Source of the DNA: an uncultured Prevotella sp.
Lineage (GTDB): Bacteria; Bacteroidota; Bacteroidia; Bacteroidales; Bacteroidaceae
NCBI GenBank assembly: GCA_937907705.1
Contig: CALCVP010000001.1
Coordinates: forward strand, 1-64,000
Direction: 5' to 3'
Length of the DNA stretch: 64,000 nucleotides
Positions 54,306 through 63,389 of the stretch are shown piece after piece. The position numbers and the translations under genes are program-made. Below the pieces are notes generated by a model that worked only from the letters and a program-made list of their open reading frames with translations, searched no databases and had not been told where the DNA came from. The first letter of the stretch is position 1. Each line of letters starts with the position of its first letter.

Positions 54306-55505
54306 ATGACGATAGAATTTGCTGCTCCAGATATATTTTATTCATTAGCTTGCTTTGCCTACATATTGGTAGGCGTATTTTGTGGCGTGGTAAGATGGTT
54401 CCACATGTGCCATCCCTTTGACAAACAAGGCGATTTCTTTTATCCAGCCCGGCGACAGGTAACATTCTTCTTCGTAGCCATAGTATTGCAACTGCCTTAT
54501 GTATTGTGCCCGTCAGATAACCATATATGGTTCTATGTGCGTTCTTTTGGCATGATTTATTATCCTGTTTGTTTTGCGATGCTTTTTCATCGCTATTTCC
54601 GTTTGGGCCAATTCAGCTACAACTGGCATTTCCGGTTGGTATTCTTTATCCCGTTTTTAATGCTTATAGCCCTTTTATGCTTGGCTGTTTCCAGTCAATC
54701 TTTTTGGATAGATTGCTATCAATTGGAGTGCGAATGGATAATGGGAGCAGTAAGCATCTTGCTTACCATAGAGTTTGTAAGGGAAGGATGGTGGCTCAAC
54801 AAGCAGATAGACAACTATCACACGCAAAACTATTCAAACGAGAGTGATTTTCCTTACAAGTTTGCCAAGAAAGTACTCTATCAACCTATTGTCTGGTTTT
54901 TGATTATGTGGGTGGTCTTTTTGGCAGATAGCAGAATGGTGAAGATGGTGGTAGACCTTGTGTTTGCTGTATGGATGCTCCGCTTTCTTTGCATGATATT
55001 ACATCCTAACCGCATGATACGCTCTAAAGAAATGAACGAAGACATGGATAAGATAGAGCAAGCCAGTATGGCTGCAGTAAAGAAAGCTGCAGAGACTTTT
55101 GAACTGACTTCTGGCATAGATGTATACGACAGCTCTACAATAGCAGCAGAAGAAACAAATAAAAAAGCTATATCTGAGGCGGATTGGAAGCAAGCCAAGG
55201 AAGAGGTACTTGCTATTGTGAGCCATCGCTATCTGGAACCCAGTCTGAAACGTATAGAAGTAATACGAGATGTTCAAAATTCTACTCAAGCCGTAGCAGG
55301 CAGTTTTATCACTGAAGTGGGCTTCTATAAGTTGGTAAATGCTTTCCGCATTCGGCATTATGAACAATTGATGCAGTCTGGTTCTGCCAACTTGAGCCAA
55401 GAGATAGTGGCAGAGAAGTGTGGCTTTAAAAACCGTTGGGCATTGGCCAATGCCCGTAAGCGTCTTGAAGACTTTGATTATAGCCTTATCAGTGAGTACC
55501 TGTAA
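54306..55505 (+). CDS. Membrane-anchored AraC-type transcription regulator
   Basis: 399 residues. Six or seven membrane helices fill about 8-245 (ACFAYILVGVFCGVVRWF; LVFFIPFLMLIALLCLAV; IVWFLIMWVVFLA). A cytoplasmic linker follows, then a C-terminal helix-turn-helix domain (about 295-399; GFYKLVNAFRIRHYEQLM and IVAEKCGFKNRWALANARK), the AraC type common in Bacteroidetes 7TM-HTH proteins. It probably senses an envelope or membrane signal and binds DNA from the membrane. It is downstream of the two-lipoprotein operon, separated by a terminator and with its own -7 box; that operon is its most likely target, by position only. Confidence 0.85.
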   Translation: MTIEFAAPDIFYSLACFAYILVGVFCGVVRWFHMCHPFDKQGDFFYPARRQVTFFFVAIVLQLPYVLCPSDNHIWFYVRSFGMIYYPVCFAMLFHRYFRLGQFSYNWHFRLVFFIPFLMLIALLCLAVSSQSFWIDCYQLECEWIMGAVSILLTIEFVREGWWLNKQIDNYHTQNYSNESDFPYKFAKKVLYQPIVWFLIMWVVFLADSRMVKMVVDLVFAVWMLRFLCMILHPNRMIRSKEMNEDMDKIEQASMAAVKKAAETFELTSGIDVYDSSTIAAEETNKKAISEADWKQAKEEVLAIVSHRYLEPSLKRIEVIRDVQNSTQAVAGSFITEVGFYKLVNAFRIRHYEQLMQSGSANLSQEIVAEKCGFKNRWALANARKRLEDFDYSLISEYL

Positions 55506-55913
55506 GGCTTATAGCATTGTGCAGTTATCAGAGGACAGCTACCTATTGATACATGCTTAAGTAAGTTATCCAGTGGCAATTGTCGTGGTAAATACTGATG
55601 AAAACATTTTACTCTTTTAATGAAAACGTATTTGATAAAACGTAAGACAATATCGTTAAGATGGAATGACAATATTTTTCATGCTTTGATTGCTTGCTTA
55701 TTCTTTGTCAAGACTAAATGCGTTAGTTGTAAATTACAATGTGCTTTAACTTGTTGCTCATAGTTAAACGAATGTTGATAATTTGTGTTTATCATTTACG
55801 TTAAGGCAAATTATATAGATAAAAGCATGTGATTTAAAAACTGTCTGCTCTTTCTGTTGCTGTAAAAGATTTTAAATAATTGTCAAAAACATGTTTTCTA
55901 ACATATAATTTTA
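55506..55913. other. Intergenic stretch with nothing recognised
   Basis: AT-rich sequence after the AraC-type gene. I see no terminator hairpin, no coding frame and no known repeat. Confidence 0.3.
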
Positions 55914-55945
55914 TTTGTTCTGTATTGAAAAAAGGCTTACCTTTG
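55914..55945 (+). promoter_or_regulatory. Orphan promoter of a second candidate small RNA
   Basis: TTTG (55914-55917), a 20-nt gap, TACCTTTG (55938-55945) followed by CA, an ideal match. The next annotated gene is on the opposite strand, so no protein gene explains it. Confidence 0.65.
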
Positions 55946-55950
55946 CAATC

Positions 55951-56042
55951 GTTATCCTGAATACAATCTTTTTACCTTAAAAAAAGCTAATACCTATTGA
56001 GATTGAATGCCCTTATCTGTGAAGATGAGGGCATTTATTATT
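55951..56042 (+). ncRNA. Candidate small RNA (about 90 nt)
   Basis: The expected start is near 55951. A 6-bp helix (CAATCT 55964-55969 with AGATTG 56000-56005) encloses an A-rich loop and stacks directly on a terminator hairpin (AATGCCCTTATC 56006-56017 with 56024-56035, one G-U pair) followed by a T-rich tail. The only frame inside (14 codons from 56007) lies in the terminator and is unconvincing. No known family was recognised. Confidence 0.5.
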
Positions 56043-56190
56043 ATAGACTAAATATGAAATACATCACTGCTTTTATCATATTTTCATAGTTGTTTCTTTT
56101 CCGTACCATTCTTTTTAAATGGCGCTTATTCTGTTTGTTTGGATCGTTTGTATTGATGCAGAAAAGTGATAGTTATCATATTAATCAGCA

Positions 56191-56925
56191 TTATTGGATA
56201 GGTAGTCTTGTCCAAATACTTCTTGGTATCAGTTGCCATAGTTTTGTAAGCAACCAATAGCGCCAGTCTATTATCTTGATACCTTTGCCTTGTTCAATGG
56301 CTTTTACTATATTGTGTGCCACCTTTTTGGCATCCAGTTGTAGCGGAAAGTGGCTGCCTGCAATCAAGTCAGTGGCTACGAATCCGGGCCTGATGTCAGT
56401 AAATGAAATGGGAAGGTGGTGCATGTGTGCCAATTGGCTCAGACATTCCATGTAGTGGCTTTGAAAGCGTTTGGTGGAAGAATAAGCAGGAGCAGCTCCT
56501 AAACCCTTTGTGCCTGCTATTGAGCTGATACAAGCTATGCGACCAGCGTGCTGATGAGTGGCAAACCATTGGAATGCAGCATCTATCATTCTGACAAAGC
56601 CTACGCCATTGGTGAGGGTTGTGTTCAGTTCTTTGTCAAGGTCCAGTTGGGTGTTTTGCCAACCTATGCCTGAACTGTGAAAGTAAAGGTCCATGCCTCC
56701 TGTTTGTTCAATAAGATCATAGAGCTGTGTGGCAGCTTGGTTGTCGGTAATATCTATCTGCTTATAGCAGGTAATGTCTGCCACTTGCTGTTGCAGTGCT
56801 GCCAAGCGTTCTGTGCGTCGCCCTGCAATACCTACTTGCCACCCTTTGTTGGCAAGGCATTTTGCCACTTCCATGCCTATTCCTGACGTGGCTCCTATTA
56901 CGATAGCTTTGGGTGTTTTGTTCAT
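56191..56925 (-). CDS. Short-chain dehydrogenase/reductase (SDR)
   Basis: 244 residues, classical SDR. The cofactor motif GATSGIG (11-17) with Arg36-Arg37 after the second strand suggests NADP(H). The catalytic Ser134/135, Tyr148 and Lys152 (YSSTK) are present. The C-terminal end (IIDWRYWLLTKLWQLIPRSI) is hydrophobic and may touch the membrane, as in SDRs acting on lipid substrates. Substrate unknown. It is a single gene. Confidence 0.9.
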   Translation of the reverse strand: MNKTPKAIVIGATSGIGMEVAKCLANKGWQVGIAGRRTERLAALQQQVADITCYKQIDITDNQAATQLYDLIEQTGGMDLYFHSSGIGWQNTQLDLDKELNTTLTNGVGFVRMIDAAFQWFATHQHAGRIACISSIAGTKGLGAAPAYSSTKRFQSHYMECLSQLAHMHHLPISFTDIRPGFVATDLIAGSHFPLQLDAKKVAHNIVKAIEQGKGIKIIDWRYWLLTKLWQLIPRSIWTRLPIQ

Positions 56926-57329
56926 TGTTCTTTTGAATGTGTGTGTGTAAAATATAAGTTCAAGTACAATTTTTGTTCAATTAATTGGGCAGTCTACTTA
57001 TTGTTGAAGCATAAAAACACACTGAGCTGTTGCAACTCCATGCGTGAGATGTTTATCTTTCTGTCTTTTTTTCTTCATGTCTTTATGTTTAAGCATCTTA
57101 GGCTGATAGTTAAGCAGGTGTTCAATGTAGAAAGCCTTGCAGTGCTTATTGTTCATTCTTAATCTTGCAAAGGTAAAAACAATTTGATATAAAACTACTT
57201 GTCATGGCGTCAGAGAACTAACTTTTTTACTTTTTTATAAATTTAAGGTTTTGGGTATCTGTTGCTTATTGGAGATTGGTAGAAATGAGAGATAACTGTG
57301 TGATGCGGATACAATATTGTTGTACTATG
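56926..57329. other. SDR upstream region
   Basis: On the - strand TACCTTTG (57175-57168) followed by CA is a possible SDR -7 box with a poor -33 region; the leader would be about 240 nt. A fragment CAGGTGTTCAATGTAG (57116-57131) resembles one arm of the dispersed hairpin repeat. Nothing coding is seen. Confidence 0.4.
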
Positions 57330-57433
57330 AAAGCACTGCAATCGGCTTGCGAAAGCAGTGCAATCAAGAGCCAATAGCAGTGTAATAGGTTTGCGAAAGC
57401 AGTGCTATTGCGTCCTGATTACACTGTTATTGG
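57330..57433. repeat. GCAAT/ATTGC-rich mosaic repeat
   Basis: Units such as GCACTGCAATCGGCTTGCGA, AGCAGTGCAATC and AGCAGTGCTATTGCG alternate in both orientations over about 100 nt. It is related to the block at 15641-15745. It lies between the SDR and SusD genes. Confidence 0.55.
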
Positions 57434-57465
57434 AGTGGGGAAGAATGGTGGAGTGGCATAAAAAA

Positions 57466-57505
57466 CACGACCTTGACAGTCTCTCGTTAATCTGCCAAGG
57501 TCGTG
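57466..57505 (-). terminator. Terminator of the second susCD operon
   Basis: A perfect 10-bp core stem CACGACCTTG/CAAGGTCGTG (57466-57475 with 57496-57505) with a T-run on the - strand, 33 nt past the susD stop. Confidence 0.8.
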
Positions 57506-57537
57506 GTGTATAAGATATCAATCAGTTAGAAGAATAT

Positions 57538-59220
57538 TTATTTCTCTGCGCTGTAGCCATCGTTTTGGCTAAAATCGTCTTTATTGATTACGGCATCAAG
57601 CTGAGTCTGTGGTATAGGACGCAAATGATGGTATTCTTTAATGTTGTCTTTAGCATCAGGATTGTACTTCTTAACATATTCAATCAGCTTACCGGTGCGC
57701 TTAAGATCGAACCAGCGTTGCTGTTCTCCGCCCAATTCGCGTGCGCGTTCCTCTAATATAAAGTCGATAGTCAGTTGGTCTGGCTGTATCTCCATTTCGC
57801 TTTCGTGTCCGGGTAGTGCCGCTCTGCGGCGTACCCAGTTGATGTATTCAGCACCTTCTTTCTTTTTTCCAAGGTTCATTTCAGCTTCTGCGGCAATAAG
57901 ATACATCTCTGCCAGCCGCAGCACAACACCGTGTCGTTTACTGCCTGTGTAGTTAATCGACTCGCGTGTTGGGTCAAGAAACTTTTTGAAAGTAACGTTT
58001 TGCACACGGTTTTTCACGCTGCCGTCAGCGTTGTACACCTTGTCGCGGTCTATCACGATATAGTTGTGTTTGGCTTGTTCCTCCTCACTCATGCTGTATT
58101 TGGTAAACACGATAGCGGTGTCGCCCTTATGAATGTACGAGCTGTTATTGTTATTGCAAATCCATGCTTGCTGGAATACGGCATTGTAACGTGCGTCTAT
58201 CCTTTCGTTGAACAGGTCAAGATAGTGGGCAGTAGGCATATATCGGTTAAAGCCACGTCCGTATTCGATAGAGCGTGTAACAGGTTTCTTGCCGTCTTTG
58301 TCAAGCACTTGGTCGTAGCACATGACCCAAAACAGATGCGACGGGTTATTGCCTGGCGTGCGCCAAATGATAGGTTTGCCGTCTGGACCCTCCTCAATGG
58401 AGGTGCCAAAAATTTCGTTCTTGTCATAGACACACACAAAGATATTTTCCTTTACATCGTTGCAAGTGTTGATGTTGCACAGTTCTTCATAGGTATCTGC
58501 CAGCTTGTAATCATAGTTACTGATTACATGGTCGGCATGCTTCAGTGCACCTTCATAGTCTTTTTTGTAAAGACATATACGTGCCAATAGCGCTTCGGCA
58601 GCCCCTTTGGTAGCGCGTCCATATTCGGCAGTCTTTTCGGGCAGCAGGTTCATGGCATTTTCCAGATCGGTTGTTATCTGCTTGTAGAAGTCTTCTTCTG
58701 AAGAGCGGTACACATATCCGCTGGGTGAGGTACATTCTTTGGTGGTAAGATACACATTTCCCCATGTTTCAACGATATGCCAAAGGTAGAGTGCACGCAA
58801 GAAATGGGCTTCTCCCATGCGTATGTTCTTCTCGCTTTCACCTAATGCTGCATTAGGCAAACGGTCTAAAGCTGTATTGCAAGAGTTGAGAGCAGAGTAG
58901 AGTCGCTCCCATTCCTTGGTGATTGCATTGCTGGAACCCTGTAAAGAACTGTTATAGTCTGAGAGTTCAGGTTGCCCGCAACCATTGGCACGTGTAAAGA
59001 TATCGGTTCCTACCTCAGTCATAGAGATGGCATACTCCTGTCCGTACCAAAATCTCAGCGGGGTATAGCAGGAATTAATCAGTGCATTGGCACCCGATTC
59101 TGTTTTATAAAAGGTGTCTGCGGTGAGTCCACTTCGGTTCTCTTCTTCTAGAAAATCACTGCATGAGCCAAGTGTTGTGGCAACACATGCCAACATGCAC
59201 CATTTAAATATTTTGTTCAT
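57538..59220 (-). CDS. SusD/RagB-family glycan-binding lipoprotein (second locus)
   Basis: 560 residues, standard SusD length. The lipoprotein signal ends at Cys20 (TTLGSCSDFLEEE). The family features are AEAEMNLGKKKEGAEYINWV, LRLAEMYLIAAEA and the C-terminal segment with LDLFNERIDARYNAVF and ERARELGGEQQRWFDLKRTG. It lies 15 nt after susC. The ligand is unknown; the neighbouring GH2 gene hints at a beta-galactoside-containing glycan. Confidence 0.95.
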   Translation of the reverse strand: MNKIFKWCMLACVATTLGSCSDFLEEENRSGLTADTFYKTESGANALINSCYTPLRFWYGQEYAISMTEVGTDIFTRANGCGQPELSDYNSSLQGSSNAITKEWERLYSALNSCNTALDRLPNAALGESEKNIRMGEAHFLRALYLWHIVETWGNVYLTTKECTSPSGYVYRSSEEDFYKQITTDLENAMNLLPEKTAEYGRATKGAAEALLARICLYKKDYEGALKHADHVISNYDYKLADTYEELCNINTCNDVKENIFVCVYDKNEIFGTSIEEGPDGKPIIWRTPGNNPSHLFWVMCYDQVLDKDGKKPVTRSIEYGRGFNRYMPTAHYLDLFNERIDARYNAVFQQAWICNNNNSSYIHKGDTAIVFTKYSMSEEEQAKHNYIVIDRDKVYNADGSVKNRVQNVTFKKFLDPTRESINYTGSKRHGVVLRLAEMYLIAAEAEMNLGKKKEGAEYINWVRRRAALPGHESEMEIQPDQLTIDFILEERARELGGEQQRWFDLKRTGKLIEYVKKYNPDAKDNIKEYHHLRPIPQTQLDAVINKDDFSQNDGYSAEK

Positions 59221-59235
59221 AGTAGTTTTTTTGAT

Positions 59236-62220
59236 TTAAAAGTCAACATTAATACCAAATACAGCTTGCTTTGTCATAGGATAGCTTAATGATCCTCCAC
59301 GTTCCGGGTCGTAGTCTTTCAGATGACTGAAAGTGAGGAAGTTCTTCAGTGAACAGTACAAACGAATCTTAGAGGCATGTATCTTGTCGAGCCATGACTT
59401 GGGCAGTGTGTATCCCAAGGTTATTTCCTTTATCTTCAGATAAGAACCGTCAACATAGCCTAAAGACTTCAAGCGTATATCGTCAGACGAGAAACTCTTT
59501 TCCGGGCGAGGAAAGGCATTGGTCGGGTTTTCAGGTGTCCAATAGTCAAACTTGAGACCTGGGTCGCCCTGATTGCGGAACGACCCGTAGCCGTTAGCCT
59601 CAGAATGAAGCATCTGTCCTTGGCGCCAGTACATAAACACGCGCAGGTCAAAGCCTTTGTATCTGAAGGTGTTGTTCATACCCATTACAAAGTCTGGCAC
59701 CTCAGCTCCTAAGATAATGCGGTCGTTGTCGTTGTCAATTTTGAAGTCGCCGTTCTTGTCGTAAATCTTGATACGGCCAGGCTTTTCGCCATATTTGGCT
59801 GCTTCCTCAGCTTCATCCAGTTGCCATATACCCAATTTTTTCAGTCCGTAGAAGGTTTTGATAGGATGTCCTACAAACCAACCGTTGCTGATATCCTGTT
59901 GTGATCCGTCTGCCAGCTCTTTTATTTTCTCGCGGTTGAGGGTAAAGGTAATGTCGGTGTTCCAGTTAAAGTCTTTGCTGACAATGTTTTGAGTGTTTAA
60001 AACAATCTCCACACCTTTATTCTCTGTCTTGCCCACATTGTCCCAAGCAATGGAATAGCCGGTAGATGTCGGTACCTTTTTCTGCATCAGCAAGTCGTAA
60101 GTGTTTTGCAGATACATGTCGATAGAACCGCTGATACGGTTGTTGAGGAAGCCAAAGTCGATGCCAATGTTGGTGGTGGCTGTCTTTTCCCAACCGAGGT
60201 TGTAGTTAGGTGTCAGGGCAGGGAAGTAGCCATAGGCTCCCGATTCTACGCCACTTACCAGCCAAGAGTACATCGTCTTGCCCAGTCCGCCTTGTGTCTG
60301 ATAGGCAGATACGGCACTGTTGCCAGAGATACCGTAACTTGCTCTGAGTTTAAGGTTGTAGAGCCAACTGACATCTTTGAGCCATTTTTCTTCTTTCATG
60401 CGCCATGCTGCGGCAACAGACGGGAAGAAGCCCCATTTATGGTCGCTGGCCAATACCGAAGAGCCGTCTTCGCGGAAGGTAAGTGTAAGCAGGTATCTTT
60501 CGTTGAACTTATAGTTGATACGGCCAAAGAAAGAGGCCATATTGGTCTTGACATAGTTGCTGCCTATCTTTTGGCTGCTTTGCAGTGCTCCCAAATTGTA
60601 GAATAGCATGCTGGATGAAATCAGCTCGTGGCCTGAAGCATTGAAGGTTTCAGCTTCATTCTGATAAAGCGCATTACCAGCCATGAGGGAGAAGTCGTGC
60701 TTCTTTAGGTTGAAATGATAGTTCAAGGTGCTTTCCCATGACCAGTTGATGTCATTGCCATTGGTAGCGTCTGCCACAGAGTAGTCGCCAGCACCGTCCA
60801 ATGTGTACTTGTCGGCAAAGTGGCCTGTGCGTACATCTTTTTTGTCAAGACCAAAGGTAGATGTAAACGTAAGACCTTTCAGTATGTTCCAATTGATGCC
60901 TACATTGCCTACCAAATGGCTGGTGTGCTTGTTGTTCTTGTAAGCTCCCGGCACCTCTTCTGCCAGAGGGCTGATAGTCTGTCCGTCGTTGAAAGGCAAG
61001 GTGTTGATGCTTCCGTCCTCGTTGTACACATCACCGTAAGGCGCATCATAGAGGGCACGGTTCAGAGGGTTGCGTCTGATATTCTGGTTTAAAAAGGTGT
61101 ATACCATGTTAAAGTTAAGTTTCAAGTCTTTGGTAACTTTGTGTTGTAACGACATGGTGGTGTTATAGCGGCTCAAGTTGTCAAGGCGTACCAATCCCTC
61201 TTCTTTCATGTATTCAAACGAGAGGTTAAAGGTAGTCTTGTCAGAACCACTTGAGATACTCAGCGAATGAGAGGTCTGGCTGCCATCTTTGAGCAGTAAG
61301 TCAACCCAATCTACATCTTGGTTGCTCTTTACAGCATCGTAAGCCGATCCAAATATCTTGGCATCATCTTCCGTGCTTGCCCACTGTCCATCGGCTCTGT
61401 AAGCCTCTCTTTTGAAGTTGGCCCACTCCTGTAAGTTCATTCTTTCAGGAAAAGAAGCCACCGAGTTGGTAGAGTAGTAGCCGTTGTAAGATACTTTGGT
61501 TTTGCCAAAAGCACCTTTCTTGGTAGTGATAAGGATTACACCGTTTGCACCACGCGAGCCATAGATAGCGGTAGAAGAGGCATCTTTCAGTACTTCCATG
61601 GATTCAATGACATTGGGGTTGATGTCAATGTCTGTTCCATAAGGTATGCCATCTACGATAATAAGAGGGGTGTTGGAGGCATTCAGCGATCTGTTACCAC
61701 GGATAGAGAATGACAGGCCGGAGCCTGTTTGACCGCTTGATTTTGTCATGTCCAATCCAGCTACCTTTCCTTGCAGACTTTCCAAGGCATTGGTCGTAGG
61801 CACAGCCACAATGTCTTCGGCCTTGATGGAGGTCATAGAGCCTGTAAGGTCTCGTTTCTTTACGGTACCGTAGCCTATGACTACTACCTCATCCAGTGCT
61901 TCGGTGTTGTCTTTAAGCATTACTTTCATGGTTGTTCCACGTTTGATGTCAACCAATTCTGTCTTCATGCCAATGTAGCTAATTTCCAATTTCTTGTAAT
62001 TGGAAGCTACTTGAAGGCTGAATTTACCGTCAATATCGGTAATGGTGCCACCAGCAGAGCTCCCTACTATCTTGACACTTGCGCCTATAATAGGTTCGCC
62101 AGTGTTATCATAAACAGTGCCGGAAACGGCCGAGTTTTGTGCAAAGACATTCAGTGTGTTTAGAAAGATAAATGAAAACACCATTAGAATGAGTTTGCAA
62201 TGTTGTTGCATGTTTCTCAT
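59236..62220 (-). CDS. SusC/RagA-family TonB-dependent transporter (second locus)
   Basis: 994 residues. A signal peptide (to about Ala27) is followed by a carboxypeptidase-regulatory-like domain (GTVYDNTGEPIIGASV), the SusC signature GYGTVKKRDLTGSMTS, a plug with IYGSRGANGVILITTKKG, and a barrel ending FGINVDF. A second Met at residue 4 could also be the start. With SusD it forms the outer-membrane uptake pair of a different polysaccharide locus from the pectin one. A -7 box at 62267-62274 lies close upstream and lacks a -33 box, suggesting control by an activator not in the window. Confidence 0.95.
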   Translation of the reverse strand: MRNMQQHCKLILMVFSFIFLNTLNVFAQNSAVSGTVYDNTGEPIIGASVKIVGSSAGGTITDIDGKFSLQVASNYKKLEISYIGMKTELVDIKRGTTMKVMLKDNTEALDEVVVIGYGTVKKRDLTGSMTSIKAEDIVAVPTTNALESLQGKVAGLDMTKSSGQTGSGLSFSIRGNRSLNASNTPLIIVDGIPYGTDIDINPNVIESMEVLKDASSTAIYGSRGANGVILITTKKGAFGKTKVSYNGYYSTNSVASFPERMNLQEWANFKREAYRADGQWASTEDDAKIFGSAYDAVKSNQDVDWVDLLLKDGSQTSHSLSISSGSDKTTFNLSFEYMKEEGLVRLDNLSRYNTTMSLQHKVTKDLKLNFNMVYTFLNQNIRRNPLNRALYDAPYGDVYNEDGSINTLPFNDGQTISPLAEEVPGAYKNNKHTSHLVGNVGINWNILKGLTFTSTFGLDKKDVRTGHFADKYTLDGAGDYSVADATNGNDINWSWESTLNYHFNLKKHDFSLMAGNALYQNEAETFNASGHELISSSMLFYNLGALQSSQKIGSNYVKTNMASFFGRINYKFNERYLLTLTFREDGSSVLASDHKWGFFPSVAAAWRMKEEKWLKDVSWLYNLKLRASYGISGNSAVSAYQTQGGLGKTMYSWLVSGVESGAYGYFPALTPNYNLGWEKTATTNIGIDFGFLNNRISGSIDMYLQNTYDLLMQKKVPTSTGYSIAWDNVGKTENKGVEIVLNTQNIVSKDFNWNTDITFTLNREKIKELADGSQQDISNGWFVGHPIKTFYGLKKLGIWQLDEAEEAAKYGEKPGRIKIYDKNGDFKIDNDNDRIILGAEVPDFVMGMNNTFRYKGFDLRVFMYWRQGQMLHSEANGYGSFRNQGDPGLKFDYWTPENPTNAFPRPEKSFSSDDIRLKSLGYVDGSYLKIKEITLGYTLPKSWLDKIHASKIRLYCSLKNFLTFSHLKDYDPERGGSLSYPMTKQAVFGINVDF

Positions 62221-62475
62221 ATAACAATTTAAAGTTAGTGATTAGTTATGTTATTAATTTGTGTTGCAAAAGTACATAGAGATGTTAATTTCTGGGTGGA
62301 TTTGTTTCTTTCTTGGGTGCAATATAGTCTTTTTATGCTGTTTTAGCAGTGTTTTCAGGGCTAAAATCATCTGTTTATTCATGGTTGACACCTGCCTTAC
62401 ATACTCATTTGTTTGTGCTTTGGTATTGGAAGTAAAAAGGAATAAGCACATGATTTTGACTTGTTAAAAAAGAAA
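62221..62475 (-). promoter_or_regulatory. Upstream region of the second susC
   Basis: On the - strand TACTTTTG (62274-62267) followed by CA is the likely -7 box, giving a leader of about 40 nt; the -33 TTTG is missing. The remaining AT-rich bases show nothing else. Confidence 0.5.
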
Positions 62476-62511
62476 AGCGATACACTCGTAAAGAAAAAGG
62501 AGTATATCGCT
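62476..62511 (-). terminator. Terminator of the HAD gene
   Basis: A 12-nt stem with one mismatch (AGCGATACACTC with GAGTATATCGCT) followed by a T-rich run on the - strand. Confidence 0.75.
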
Positions 62512-62529
62512 TGCGTATTCCTGTTCAAC

Positions 62530-63246
62530 TTAGGCGTCTTGTTGTCCTGCTTTATGGAGCGAGGATGCCTCTTGTGGCTGCACATTATTGTCATTGTGGC
62601 TTAACATACATGCCGTAAGGCAAGCTATGTCCTTAAAATCATCAACCAAGAAATCTGCTTCTTGCAGTTCTTTTCGGGTTCCGTTGCCGTAGGTTACGCC
62701 ACAAGTGGTTGTGTGAGCGGCATGTCCCATGTCAATATCATAAGACATATCGCCTACTACCAAGGTTTCTTCCGGCTTGCTATGGGTCTCTTTCAAAATC
62801 TTTAATACCATGTCGGGAGCAGGCTTGGCGTGTACTACATCATCAGCGGCCACGATGCAAGAAATACATGATTCTATGCTATACAACTTGACATACTCTT
62901 CTAACGATGCACGGCTGCGGCTGCTGGCCAATGCTATTGTTATGCCATAGTGATTCAAAAGCTTGACAGTGCTGATGACATGAGGAAAGGGGTGCACGAC
63001 CATAGAGCCTTTGTTGGCCATGAATATCTTACGATAGGTATTGGCACATTTATCTGCTTGCTCACTGTTCATGCCATACATTACCTCAAAACTCTTGCTC
63101 AGCGGCAGTCCAATGGTGGCTGCGCAAGTATCAGCATCTTTCACGTCTAATTGTAGCTGTGCCATGGTTTCCTGCATGGTTTTTACTATGAGCGCTTTAG
63201 AGTCGCCCATAGTGCCGTCAAAGTCGAGAATTATGGTTTTAATCAT
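62530..63246 (-). CDS. HAD-family phosphatase (phosphoglycolate phosphatase-like)
   Basis: 238 residues with a helical cap. Motif I is LDFDGTMGDS (Asp8, Asp10), motif II is the ALASSRSR segment, motif III is the Lys in HAKPAPDMV, and motif IV is VVGDMSYDIDMG. This is the class of phosphoglycolate phosphatase and beta-phosphoglucomutase. It lacks the clear mutase signature, so phosphatase is preferred; substrate unknown. It sits between a GH2 gene and susC, each separated by a gap, and has its own terminator. Confidence 0.88.
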   Translation of the reverse strand: MIKTIILDFDGTMGDSKALIVKTMQETMAQLQLDVKDADTCAATIGLPLSKSFEVMYGMNSEQADKCANTYRKIFMANKGSMVVHPFPHVISTVKLLNHYGITIALASSRSRASLEEYVKLYSIESCISCIVAADDVVHAKPAPDMVLKILKETHSKPEETLVVGDMSYDIDMGHAAHTTTCGVTYGNGTRKELQEADFLVDDFKDIACLTACMLSHNDNNVQPQEASSLHKAGQQDA

Positions 63247-63286
63247 ACATGCCTTATTAATAGTATCTTTAGTGTAAATGAAAGAT

Positions 63287-63328
63287 ATAGGTATCCAAAA
63301 GGCATGATATGCACTTTTGGATACCTAC
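63287..63328. repeat. Small inverted repeat, possible variant of the dispersed hairpin
   Basis: ATAGGTATCCAAAA (63287-63300) and TTTTGGATACCTAC (63315-63328) pair with one mismatch. It shares GTAGGTAT.CAAAA with the dispersed hairpin family but is shorter. It lies between the GH2 and HAD genes. Confidence 0.5.
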
Positions 63329-63389
63329 GTCATTCTATTTTCTCAGCCTCAGTTTGTGGCTGCATAGATTGGTCGAATGCTTACTCAGT

